A stretch of 6,875 nt of DNA from DATGEP01 sp035310125 (GTDB lineage Bacteria; Chloroflexota; Ktedonobacteria; Ktedonobacterales; JADMIN01). The notes beneath the pieces are model-generated. The model saw only the letters and a program-made list of their open reading frames with translations, made no database searches and had not been told where the DNA came from. Each line of letters begins with the position of its first letter. Position 1 is the stretch's first letter. Positions 1 to 6,338 of this stretch are shown here, piece by piece. Where the stretch lies: positions 1-6,875 of the forward strand of contig DATGEP010000311.1 of the NCBI GenBank assembly GCA_035310125.1. Reading direction: 5' to 3'. The position numbers were made by a program, and so were the translations under genes.

Positions 1-288
1 GGCGAATACAAAGTACCGGGGGGCAAGCTCGTCGCCGCGGATCTTGTGCTCTCGCGTGGGCGGCTGCGCACGGTGGAGCTGAGCGGCGATTTCTTCCTGG
101 AGCCGGCGGAGACACTGGAGCGCATGGTGGCCGCAGTGGAAGGCGTGCCGGTGGAGATGCCGGTGGAAGAGCTGGCGGTGCGACTGCGCACGGCGAGCGA
201 AGGGGCTGTGCTGCTGGGCGTGACGCCTGAAGGCGCGGCAATCGCCATCCGGCGAGCGCTGGAAGCGCGGGAGGAACGCACAGGATGA
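1..288 (+). CDS. lplB: Lipoate-protein ligase accessory (C-terminal-type) domain protein, LplB-like; 5' end outside window
   Basis: The frame is open from base 1 and 95 residues are visible. Only a few N-terminal residues are probably missing, because stand-alone proteins of this type are about 90-100 residues long. The protein opens with KVPGGKLV, followed by a beta-rich stretch (LVLSRGRLRTVELSGDFF, about residues 15-32) and helices. This is the pattern of the small accessory domain at the C-terminus of bacterial LplA, which in Thermoplasma is a separate protein (LplB). In that family it is needed with the catalytic domain to activate lipoate as lipoyl-AMP. The stop overlaps the start of the next gene (ATGA, 285-288), and that gene encodes the matching catalytic domain, which strongly supports the call. 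An internal GTG at 46 is an unlikely start because it would remove the conserved KVPGGKLV segment. Confidence 0.78.
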   Translation, partial: GEYKVPGGKLVAADLVLSRGRLRTVELSGDFFLEPAETLERMVAAVEGVPVEMPVEELAVRLRTASEGAVLLGVTPEGAAIAIRRALEAREERTG

Positions 289-1085
289 GTGGTCGTGGAG
301 ACGGAGATGGGGCCGCGGGAGTATGGCGCGGATATCGCTGGCAGCTCCTCAGGCCGGAGCCGATGGACGCGCTGACACATATGGCTCTCGATGAGGTGTT
401 GGTGGCCGAGGTCGGTGCGGGCCGCCGCCCACCGACATTGCGCATTTGGGACTGGGCGGAGAGCGCGGTGGTGTTGGGTCGCTTCCAGTCGGTTCGCAAT
501 GAAGTGGACATGGAGAGCGCTCGACGACACCACGTTCACGTGGTGCGCCGCATTACCGGCGGCGGCGCGATGTTCGTCGAGCCGGGCAACACGATCACCT
601 ATTCGTTGTATGCGCCGCTTGCGCTGGTCGAAAACCTGGACCTCGTCGCCTCGTATGCGTATCTCGATCAGTGGGTACTCGATGCACTGGTGTCGCTTGG
701 CGTGCAAGCTACCTATCAGCCGATCAACGACATTACCTCGCCGGCTGGTAAAATCGGCGGCGCGGCGCAGGCCCGCCGCGCCGGTGCGGTGCTGCATCAT
801 GTGACCATGGCCTACGACATAGATCATGTCAAGATGCTTGACATCCTGCGCATTGGGCGCGAGAAGCTCAGTGACAAAGGCATCGCGAGCGCCGCCAAGC
901 GAGTTGATCCACTCCGGAGCCAGACGCGCGCCTCGCGCGAGACGGTGGTCCAGCGCTTCATCGCGACGTTTCGCGGCTTGTACGGCCTGGAGGACGGTGC
1001 GCTCACGCGCGACGAACGCGCGCAGGCGGATGAGCTGGTCGCGACGAAGTTCGGCACCCCTGCGTGGCTCTTCATCCTCCCGTGA
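285..1085 (+). CDS. lplA: Lipoate-protein ligase catalytic domain (LplA-like, biotin/lipoate A/B ligase family)
   Basis: This 266-residue protein should attach lipoate (or octanoate) to the conserved lysine of lipoyl domains in 2-oxoacid dehydrogenases or glycine-cleavage H protein in the cytoplasm. Seen in the sequence: the lipoate-binding motif RRITGGGAMF (residues 88-97) followed by GNTITYS; NDI at 148-150; and GKIGGAAQ at 155-162, whose K156 fits the family's invariant ligand-contacting lysine. HHVTMAYDID (171-180) follows as in other members. It has only the catalytic domain; the accessory domain is the upstream gene. The ATG at 285 is supported by GGGAGGAA (269-276) eight bases upstream and by the 4-base overlap, which suggests translational coupling. 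The first 12 residues are Gly/Asp-rich and probably disordered. Lipoate ligase is preferred over a biotin ligase or octanoyltransferase because of the NDI/GK pair and the LplB-like neighbour, but the true donor is not provable here. Confidence 0.85.
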   Translation: MSGRGDGDGAAGVWRGYRWQLLRPEPMDALTHMALDEVLVAEVGAGRRPPTLRIWDWAESAVVLGRFQSVRNEVDMESARRHHVHVVRRITGGGAMFVEPGNTITYSLYAPLALVENLDLVASYAYLDQWVLDALVSLGVQATYQPINDITSPAGKIGGAAQARRAGAVLHHVTMAYDIDHVKMLDILRIGREKLSDKGIASAAKRVDPLRSQTRASRETVVQRFIATFRGLYGLEDGALTRDERAQADELVATKFGTPAWLFILP

Positions 1086-1304
1086 GCTGGGAAGCTCCTG
1101 ACACGGCGGGTGTCGAGCTGGCAGCGCGGAAAATCGCGGAGACATTTGTCGCAGCGATGTAGCTGGAGGCGCCCTACGCTACTACGTAGCAGGATTACAT
1201 GGCGAGCCGATACATGCCTCGGGAGACGATGAGCATGACGCATGCCAGGTGAAGGCTGGTAACGCCTGTCCGCCTTCGCGGTTCGCGGCTCGCGGGAGGC
1301 AAGC
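1086..1304 (+). other. Intergenic gap between the lipoate-ligase pair and the MmgE/PrpD operon
   Basis: This 219-base gap contains no gene of normal length. Two short stem-loops can be drawn: GAGCT/AGCTC at 1084-1097 with a 4-base loop, starting inside the lplA stop codon, and GCTAC/GTAGC at 1178-1190 with a 3-base loop. Neither is followed by a T-run, so neither is a convincing intrinsic terminator. One frame reads 26 sense codons from a GTG at 1082 to a TAG at 1160. No clear -35/-10 pair and no recognisable riboswitch core were seen. A promoter for the downstream operon is expected here from the layout, but I cannot place it. Confidence 0.5.
1294..1299 (+). promoter_or_regulatory. Strong ribosome binding site of the MmgE/PrpD gene
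   Basis: GGGAGG lies five bases before the ATG at 1305. It fixes the start of the MmgE/PrpD-family gene after a long non-coding leader. Confidence 0.7.
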
Positions 1305-2831
1305 ATGACACAAGGAACACAGGTGGAACGCCTGGCGGATTTCGTGGTGCGGGTTGGGTATGACGACCTATCGGTCCGCGCCCGGCACCTGTTGAAAGCG
1401 CACGTGCTCGATGCGCTCGGCTGTGCGATTGGCGCGTTCGACGCCGATCCTATCATCCGATTGCGCCGGCAGGTTGACCTCTTCGGCGGCCAGCCGCTCA
1501 GCACCTTCATTGGCGGTGGCCGCTCCGCACCCGATCGCGTCGCGCTGTATAACGCCGCGCTCGTGCGCTACCTCGACTTCAACGACGCTTTCCTAGCACC
1601 GGGTGAGACCTGTCATCCCAGCGACAACGTGGCGCCCATCCTGGCGGCGAGCGAATTCGCCGCACGCAACGGCAAGGACTACCTAGCTGCTTTGGCTGTG
1701 GCCTACCAGATCCAGTGCCGTCTAAGCCAGGAAGCGCCGGTGCGAGCACGCGGCTTCGATCACACCGTGCAGGGGGCATACGCGGTCGCGGCGGGCGTCG
1801 CCAAAGCGCTTGATTTGGACGCGGGGCGAACGGCGCAGGCGATTGCCATGAGCGGCACGGCTAACAACGCGCTCCGCGTAACTCGCACAGGACAGCTCTC
1901 GCACTGGAAGGGATTGGCATACCCGTTTATGGCGTTTGCGGCCACCAATGCCGCTTTTCTGGCACGCGAAGGCATCAGTGGTCCTCTCGAAGTATTTGAA
2001 GGCAACAAAGGCTTCGTCGAGACCATCGCTGGCCCGTTCACGATTGACTGGGAACATGAGAAGCTGGAGATGGTGACGCAGACCATTCTCAAGCGCTTCA
2101 ACGCCGAGATTCACTCGCAATCGGCCATCGAAGCCATCCTCCAGTTGAGGACACGCCATCATCTGCTTCCAGAGGATATTGATTGGGTGCGGGTCGAGAT
2201 TTTCGATGTGGCGTATCACATCATTGGCGGCGGCGAGGAGGGAGACAAACGGCTGGTCAGGACGAAGGAGGAGGCTGACCACAGCCTGCCCTACCTGCTG
2301 GCGGTCGCGCTCCTCGATGGCGAGGTGATGCCGGCGCAGTACATGCCGGAGCGCCTCCAGCGGGACGATGTGCAGCGGCTGCTGCGCAAAGTCAGCGTCC
2401 GGCCAATCAACCACTTGAGCCAGCGCTTTCCGCAGCTGATGCCGTGCCGGATCGAGATTTCCCTGCGTAATGGTCGCAAAGTTGAGATCCAGCGGGACGA
2501 CTACGAGGGATTCCTCACCCATCCAATGGCCTGGGAGCGTGTCGTCGAGAAGTTCAACCGCCTGGCTGCGCCCCATGCGGATAGGGTGCTGCGCGACGAG
2601 ATCGTCGAAGCTGTCGCCAACCTGGAGATGATTCCGGTCGCTGAGCTTACCCAGCGCCTCGCGCGCGTTGGCACCGCCAGCGACGGTACAGGCGATGCTA
2701 CGACTAGCTCGGGAGCGGCAGGGACGGCGACCACGCTGCCAGCAGCCGCGAAACCGGAAACTATACGAACCAAGACGGCGGCGCGACGACACAAAGTATC
2801 GGCCGCTGGCGGACAGGAGCGTGCATCATGA
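1305..2831 (+). CDS. MmgE/PrpD family protein (2-methylcitrate dehydratase-like) with extended C-terminal tail
   Basis: This 508-residue protein belongs to the MmgE/PrpD family, which includes 2-methylcitrate dehydratase, cis-aconitate decarboxylase and an iminodisuccinate epimerase. Family landmarks in order: an N-terminal all-helical domain with HVLDALGCAIGA (33-44), RYLDFNDAF (88-96), HPSDNVAP (104-111) and HWKGLAYPFMAF (200-211); then the smaller domain with ADHSLPYLLAVALLDG (324-339) and HPMAWERVVEKF (406-417). Homology ends near residue 453. The remaining 55 or so residues are Ala/Thr/Gly/Ser-rich and then basic, which is unusual because members normally stop near 450-460. The gene overlaps the next one by ATGA (2828-2831), so the pair is probably co-translated. 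There is no citrate synthase or methylisocitrate lyase nearby, so a methylcitrate-cycle role is not supported. The family is certain; the substrate is unknown. Confidence 0.9.
   Translation: MTQGTQVERLADFVVRVGYDDLSVRARHLLKAHVLDALGCAIGAFDADPIIRLRRQVDLFGGQPLSTFIGGGRSAPDRVALYNAALVRYLDFNDAFLAPGETCHPSDNVAPILAASEFAARNGKDYLAALAVAYQIQCRLSQEAPVRARGFDHTVQGAYAVAAGVAKALDLDAGRTAQAIAMSGTANNALRVTRTGQLSHWKGLAYPFMAFAATNAAFLAREGISGPLEVFEGNKGFVETIAGPFTIDWEHEKLEMVTQTILKRFNAEIHSQSAIEAILQLRTRHHLLPEDIDWVRVEIFDVAYHIIGGGEEGDKRLVRTKEEADHSLPYLLAVALLDGEVMPAQYMPERLQRDDVQRLLRKVSVRPINHLSQRFPQLMPCRIEISLRNGRKVEIQRDDYEGFLTHPMAWERVVEKFNRLAAPHADRVLRDEIVEAVANLEMIPVAELTQRLARVGTASDGTGDATTSSGAAGTATTLPAAAKPETIRTKTAARRHKVSAAGGQERAS
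2815..2819 (+). promoter_or_regulatory. Ribosome binding site of the ComA-family gene, inside the end of the MmgE/PrpD gene
   Basis: AGGAG sits eight bases before the ATG at 2828, within the last codons of the upstream gene. With the ATGA overlap it supports that start and coupled translation. Confidence 0.65.
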
Positions 2832-3661
2832 CTGAGAAGACAAACGGGCGCGCGTTCGATTTTATCCACCTCAACGCGCGCGAGGGCAAGCCCCGCGCGC
2901 GTGGCCTGACTGAGATTCGTGGTCCCTACTACACGCCGATGGGGCCGCGCTACCTGACCGATCTCTTGGAGACCATGGGCGAATACGTGGACAGTCTCAA
3001 GTTCGCTGGGGGCTCGTTCGCGCTGATGCCGCGCGAGTCGGTCCAGGCGCTTATCAAGGTGGCCCACCAACATGATGTGCTGGTCTCGACTGGCGGCTTT
3101 ATCGAGCGCGTGCTCGCGCGCGAGCCGGACATGGTGGAACGCTACATCCGCGAGTGCCGAGAGCTTGGCTTCGATATCATCGAGATCTCCAGCGGCTTCA
3201 TCACCATCCCCACGGATGACTGGCTGCGCGTGGTCGAGCAGGTGCAGCGTGCGGGATTGAAGGCGAAGCCTGAAGTTGGCATTCAGTTCGGTGCGGGCGG
3301 AGCCAGCGCCGCCGCCGATCTCGCCGCGGAGGGTCTGCGCGATGTTGGCTGGGCCGTCCGGCAGGCGCGACGCTTCCTCGACGCGGGCGCCTACCTGATT
3401 ATGATCGAGTCGGAGGGAATCACCGAGAATGTGACAACGTGGCGCACTGACGCCGCGGCGGCGATCATTGATGCGCTGGGACTTGAGAAAGTCATGTTTG
3501 AGGCCGCCGATCCGGATGTCTTTGCCTGGTATATCAAAAACTACGGGCCGGATGTCAACCTTTTTGTAGATCACAGCCAGATCGTACAACTTGAGGCGCT
3601 CCGCTCGGGAATCTGGGGCACCAAGAGTCTGTGGGGGCGCGTGGTGACCTACAAGGGATAA
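2828..3661 (+). CDS. Phosphosulfolactate synthase (ComA / HSA32) family protein
   Basis: This 277-residue protein matches the ComA family of TIM-barrel enzymes. In methanogens ComA adds sulfite to phosphoenolpyruvate to give (2R)-phosphosulfolactate, the first step of coenzyme M synthesis. The plant relative HSA32 is a heat-stress protein of different role. Motifs along the barrel: RGLTEIRGPYY (25-35), KFAGGSFALMPR (58-69), STGGFIE (87-93), IEISSGFI (118-125), KPEVGIQFGAGG (147-158), IMIESEGITENV (191-202), FEAADP (224-229), LFVDHSQIVQLE (245-256) and WGTKSLWGRV (263-272). All conserved blocks are present and the length is normal, so it looks intact. No other coenzyme M gene is present. Overlap with the MmgE/PrpD gene and the acyl-CoA dehydrogenase 12 bases downstream suggest a shared pathway. 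Whether sulfite is really the co-substrate is unknown; the bacterial HSA32-like branch may use another nucleophile. Confidence 0.88.
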   Translation: MTEKTNGRAFDFIHLNAREGKPRARGLTEIRGPYYTPMGPRYLTDLLETMGEYVDSLKFAGGSFALMPRESVQALIKVAHQHDVLVSTGGFIERVLAREPDMVERYIRECRELGFDIIEISSGFITIPTDDWLRVVEQVQRAGLKAKPEVGIQFGAGGASAAADLAAEGLRDVGWAVRQARRFLDAGAYLIMIESEGITENVTTWRTDAAAAIIDALGLEKVMFEAADPDVFAWYIKNYGPDVNLFVDHSQIVQLEALRSGIWGTKSLWGRVVTYKG

Positions 3662-3673
3662 GCGAGTACTGCG

Positions 3674-4843
3674 TTGGACACACAGCTCACATCAGAGGAG
3701 CGGCTCATGGTGGAGGCCGTCGAGCGGCTCGCCACCGAGCGTATCGCGCCGCGCGCGGCGGAAATTGATCGCGTCAACGAGTATCCATGGGACATCAAGG
3801 AGCTCCTTGCCGAGCATGGTGTTCTGATGATGCCCTTCCCGGCTGCTTATGGCGGAGTTGGCGCCAGCGAGCTCGCGCTTGCCTACGCCGTGGAGGTTAT
3901 TGCGCGGGAGAGCATGACAGCCTCGCTGATTCTGGCGATGCAACAACTCGGCGCACTCCCAATTCTGCTGGCCGGCTCCGAGCAGCAGAAGCGCCGTTAC
4001 CTGCCGCCGCTCGCGAGCGGCGAATGGCTCGTCGCCTACGGACTGACGGAGCCAGGGGCTGGCTCCGATATCGGGGCACTTCGCACGCGCGCGGAGCGCC
4101 GCGGCGATCATTACGTGCTCACCGGCGGCAAGCAGTTCATTACTAACGCCGGCCTGGCGCACGTCAACGTCATTTTCGCGATGACCGATCCCGCGCGGGG
4201 AGCGGACGGCGGCATCAGCGCGTTCATTGTCGAGTCGGGCACCCCCGGCTTCCGAGCGGGCAAGATCGAGGACACAATGGGCATCCGGGGTTCGCAGAAC
4301 GGCGAGCTGCTGCTTGACGACTGTGCGGTGCCCGTGGAGAACCTCATCGGCCAGGAGGGCGATGGCTATCGGCTGGCCCTGGCCACCTTCGACCGAGCGC
4401 GGGTGGGTATCGGAGCCCAGGCGGTGGGCGTTGCGCACGGCGCGTTCGAGTACGCGGTGCGGTATGCGCGACAGCGCATCCAGTTCGGCCAGCCGATTGC
4501 CGAGCACGAGGGCGTGCAATTCCTGATCGCGGATCTGGCGACGCAGATTGATGCCGCTCGCCTGCTCGTATATCGGGCCGCGACGTTACTCGACGCGCAG
4601 GCTCACCCGCTCGCGATCACCAAAGCCACCGCGATGGCAAAGCTGTTCGCCTCGGACGTGGCGATGCGTGTCACGACAGAGGCGGTGCAACTACTCGGCG
4701 GCTACGGCTATACGCGCGAGTATCCCGTCGAGCGCATGATGCGCGATGCCAAGATCACACAGATCTATGAAGGCACCACGCAGATGCAACGATTGGCAAT
4801 CGCACGTGCGGTGCTGGCCAGGACGCAAGCGGAATCCGCGTGA
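3674..4843 (+). CDS. Acyl-CoA dehydrogenase (FAD-dependent), TTG start
   Basis: This 389-residue, full-length member of the acyl-CoA dehydrogenase family should introduce a 2,3-double bond into an acyl-CoA, passing electrons via FAD to electron-transfer flavoprotein. Visible signatures: N-terminal helical domain (about 5-115), GLTEPGAGSD (123-132) with GGKQFITNAG (151-160) in the beta domain, RQRIQFGQPI (267-276 region), QLLGGYGYTREYPVER (339-354), and IYEGTTQMQR (364-373), where E366 is the likely catalytic base. Its position fits short/medium-chain enzymes. An in-frame stop at 3659-3661 (the ComA-family TAA) leaves only the TTG at 3674 as a start that keeps the usual N-terminus (DTQLTSEERLMVEAV). 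The alternative ATG at 3707 would lose 11 residues. AAGGGA at 3653-3658 is the only Shine-Dalgarno-like stretch and lies 15 bases away, so initiation may depend on coupling to the upstream gene. Substrate unknown. Confidence 0.93.
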   Translation: MDTQLTSEERLMVEAVERLATERIAPRAAEIDRVNEYPWDIKELLAEHGVLMMPFPAAYGGVGASELALAYAVEVIARESMTASLILAMQQLGALPILLAGSEQQKRRYLPPLASGEWLVAYGLTEPGAGSDIGALRTRAERRGDHYVLTGGKQFITNAGLAHVNVIFAMTDPARGADGGISAFIVESGTPGFRAGKIEDTMGIRGSQNGELLLDDCAVPVENLIGQEGDGYRLALATFDRARVGIGAQAVGVAHGAFEYAVRYARQRIQFGQPIAEHEGVQFLIADLATQIDAARLLVYRAATLLDAQAHPLAITKATAMAKLFASDVAMRVTTEAVQLLGGYGYTREYPVERMMRDAKITQIYEGTTQMQRLAIARAVLARTQAESA

Positions 4844-4972
4844 GCTGGACTACCGTGCTACCACGGGAGTCGCTACATCTCGTGGCGCGAAGGCCCAGGC
4901 ATACGGTCGGTTGCGACGATTGGCGCGGTGGTTCTCGGCAGACGAGTAGTGATGACAGAGGCTGGTGATGAG
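4844..4972 (+). other. Intergenic gap with a small stem-loop
   Basis: The gap separates the acyl-CoA dehydrogenase from the adenosyltransferase. A 5-bp stem, CCGTG/CACGG with a CTAC loop (4853-4866), lies ten bases after the dehydrogenase stop, but no T-run follows, so termination is only possible. No clear promoter was seen. In-frame GTG (4928, 4949) and ATG (4952) codons make part of this gap potentially coding for a longer adenosyltransferase N-terminus. Confidence 0.35.
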
Positions 4973-5584
4973 ATGAGCAGGAAGACGACCGCGAAAATTA
5001 CTACCAAGACCGGCGATGCCGGATTGACTGGCGTGCTTGGGCCGGAGCGCTTACCCAAGGAAGATCCGCGCATCGAAGCGCTGGGCGCGGTTGACGAGGC
5101 AACCTCAGCGCTCGGCCTCGCGCGAGCATGGTGCGACACCCCTTACATCTATGATATTTTGCTACATGTGCAGCGAAATCTCTACACGCTGATGGCCGAG
5201 CTCGCGACGACTACTCAACACGCGAGCGCCATCGGCCAGCGGATTACCGGCGAAGACGTTGCGTGGCTGGAGCGCACACAGGAGGACCTACTGACCCGCG
5301 TGGAGATTCCTCCCCGCTTCATCCTCCCAGGCGACACCCGCGCAGGCGCGACACTCGATGTCGCGCGCTCCACTGTGCGCCGCGCCGAGCGAGCGGTCTC
5401 TCGCCTGCTCCATATGGGTAGTATTGCCAACGGCGAAGCGTTGCGCTACCTGAACCGGCTGTCGGACATGGTCTTCGTTCTCGCGCGTCTGGTCGAGGCG
5501 CCAACTGGTGGGAGCACACAGGCGCGTATACTGGATGCAGAACAAAACGCCAGCCGCCCCGGATCGCTCTCATCGGTGGGGTAA
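4973..5584 (+). CDS. Cob(I)alamin adenosyltransferase, PduO type
   Basis: This enzyme transfers the adenosyl group of ATP to cob(I)alamin, making adenosylcobalamin for B12-dependent mutases or reductases. From the ATG at 4973 the protein has 204 residues, the usual size. Signatures: the N-terminal ATP-binding TKTGDAGLTG (11-20), GAVDEATSALGLARA (38-52), FILPGDTRAGATLDVAR followed by RRAER (116-140) and RYLNRLSDMVFVLAR (158-172). DEATS and PGD-LDVAR replace the DELN and PGG-LHxAR of the textbook family, a variant I associate with Chloroflexi-type members. F116 sits where PduO enzymes keep a phenylalanine beside the corrin. Start choice: AGAGG (4957-4961) lies 11 bases before 4973, and this start gives a standard N-terminus. 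GTG 4928, GTG 4949 and ATG 4952 are in-frame alternatives. No B12-dependent enzyme is in the window, so its client is unknown. Confidence 0.9.
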   Translation: MSRKTTAKITTKTGDAGLTGVLGPERLPKEDPRIEALGAVDEATSALGLARAWCDTPYIYDILLHVQRNLYTLMAELATTTQHASAIGQRITGEDVAWLERTQEDLLTRVEIPPRFILPGDTRAGATLDVARSTVRRAERAVSRLLHMGSIANGEALRYLNRLSDMVFVLARLVEAPTGGSTQARILDAEQNASRPGSLSSVG

Positions 5585-5602
5585 GCATCGGCGACGCTTA
5601 CC
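5580..5602 (+). terminator. Stem-loop overlapping the adenosyltransferase stop codon; possible terminator
   Basis: GGTAAGC (5580-5586) pairs perfectly with GCTTACC (5596-5602). After one A/C mismatch, TC pairs with GA around a GGC loop. The TAA stop (5582-5584) is inside the left arm. There is no T-run afterwards, so this is either a weak or factor-assisted terminator or an mRNA 3'-end stabiliser. It lies between two genes with no obvious functional link, which fits a transcript boundary. Confidence 0.35.
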
Positions 5603-5710
5603 ACTTCCGCCAGGTCTCACAGCGGTCAATCCAGCGGCGACCATTCGGACCAACGGGCCGGTCATTGAGGCGCGGATCCTGTTACACTGGGTACACCTAC
5701 CGGAGAAGAA

Positions 5711-6244
5711 ATGGAGAGGGATGAGACGATGAACATCCGCGACGCCCTGCCGGTCCACGCTCCGAACAGTGACGAACTATCGGGCGGCAACACAGAAGGA
5801 GGCATCCTTATCGGCGGGTTGGTCGAGCGGCCACAGATGCTATCGCCTGCTGAGCTCAGCAAGCTGCCTCGAATACGGCTTGTCGAGCGGTTCGTATGTG
5901 AGGAGGGGTGGGCTGTCGAAGACCTGGCGTGGGAGGGCGTCTCGTTGCGCGCGGTTCTCGCGCTCGGCAGGCCGCTCCCAACGGCGCGTTACGCGCGCGT
6001 GTACGCGGGAAATTTTGGGGTCTCACTGGCTTTCGCGGAGCTCGATCAGGCGCTACTCTGCGACCAGCTCAACGGCGAGCCGTTGTCGCGGGAGCATGGA
6101 GCGCCCTGGCGCCTCGTCGTGTCGGGCGGCGCGTGCTTCACGAGCGTCAAATGGGTAAGCACGCTCGATCTCACCGCTGAACCGGGAGAGGCCACAGCGG
6201 AGCGGATCGCACGCGGCCGGATCGCCGCCGAGCGCCCCGGCTGA
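5711..6244 (+). CDS. Stand-alone sulfite-oxidase-type molybdopterin-binding domain protein
   Basis: This 177-residue protein matches the oxidoreductase molybdopterin-binding domain of the sulfite oxidase/YedY superfamily. Evidence: GILIGGLVERPQMLSPAEL (31-49) resembles the domain's entry strand; VERFVCEEGW (58-67) carries the cysteine (C63) expected to bind molybdenum; WEGVSLRAVL follows (74-83); then LNGEPLSREHGAPWRLVV (120-137) and SVKWVSTLDL (145-154), all in canonical order. It has no signal peptide, twin-arginine motif, haem domain or dimerisation domain, so it is predicted cytoplasmic and minimal. Its substrate is unknown. Start: GGAG (5702-5705) five bases before ATG 5711 supports the longer form; ATG 5729 (GAGG at 5716-5719) is nearly as good and loses six residues. 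The 94-base gap before sdhB allows, but does not prove, co-transcription. Confidence 0.82.
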   Translation: MERDETMNIRDALPVHAPNSDELSGGNTEGGILIGGLVERPQMLSPAELSKLPRIRLVERFVCEEGWAVEDLAWEGVSLRAVLALGRPLPTARYARVYAGNFGVSLAFAELDQALLCDQLNGEPLSREHGAPWRLVVSGGACFTSVKWVSTLDLTAEPGEATAERIARGRIAAERPG

Positions 6245-6322
6245 AGCATCGGCGGCCATGACCGCGAGAATCCGCTGCATGCCACGTTTAGAAAGTTACG
6301 GCAGAAAGATACGGCTGAGCGC

Positions 6323-6328
6323 GAGGAG
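6323..6328 (+). promoter_or_regulatory. Ribosome binding site deciding the sdhB start
   Basis: GAGGAG lies ten bases before ATG 6339 and favours this start over the in-frame ATGs at 6258 and 6279, which lack a comparable site. Confidence 0.55.
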
Positions 6329-6338
6329 TCAAACGCAG

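Noticed and set aside
1086..1304. Possible cobalamin or other riboswitch in the leader of the MmgE/PrpD operon
   Set aside because: I looked for a B12-box-like GCCACTG and TPP-type core sequences and found none. The small hairpins are too short and isolated.
1722..2792. Long open frame of 356 codons on the - strand
   Set aside because: It lies wholly opposite the MmgE/PrpD gene, whose family motifs are unmistakable. The antisense translation has no recognisable domain and is Arg/Ser/His-rich, as expected of a GC-rich shadow.
2501..3589. Open frame of 362 codons on the - strand
   Set aside because: It spans the end of the MmgE/PrpD gene and most of the ComA-family gene in antisense; no domain, and composition typical of a shadow frame.
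3692..4519. Open frame of 275 codons on the - strand
   Set aside because: Antisense shadow of the acyl-CoA dehydrogenase.
1081..4848. CGTGAGCTGG repeated at the stop codons of lplA (1081) and the acyl-CoA dehydrogenase (4839)
   Set aside because: Ten bases only, and the flanks differ at once; consistent with chance.
5665..5696. Promoter-like TTGAGG and TACACT before the molybdopterin-domain gene
   Set aside because: The spacing is 12 bases, too short for a housekeeping promoter, and other pairings fit no better.
5583..6254. Direct repeat AAGCATCGGCG at 5583-5593 and 6244-6254, each at a gene's stop codon
   Set aside because: An 11-base match is expected several times by chance in a GC-rich window of this size, and no third copy or flanking structure was seen.
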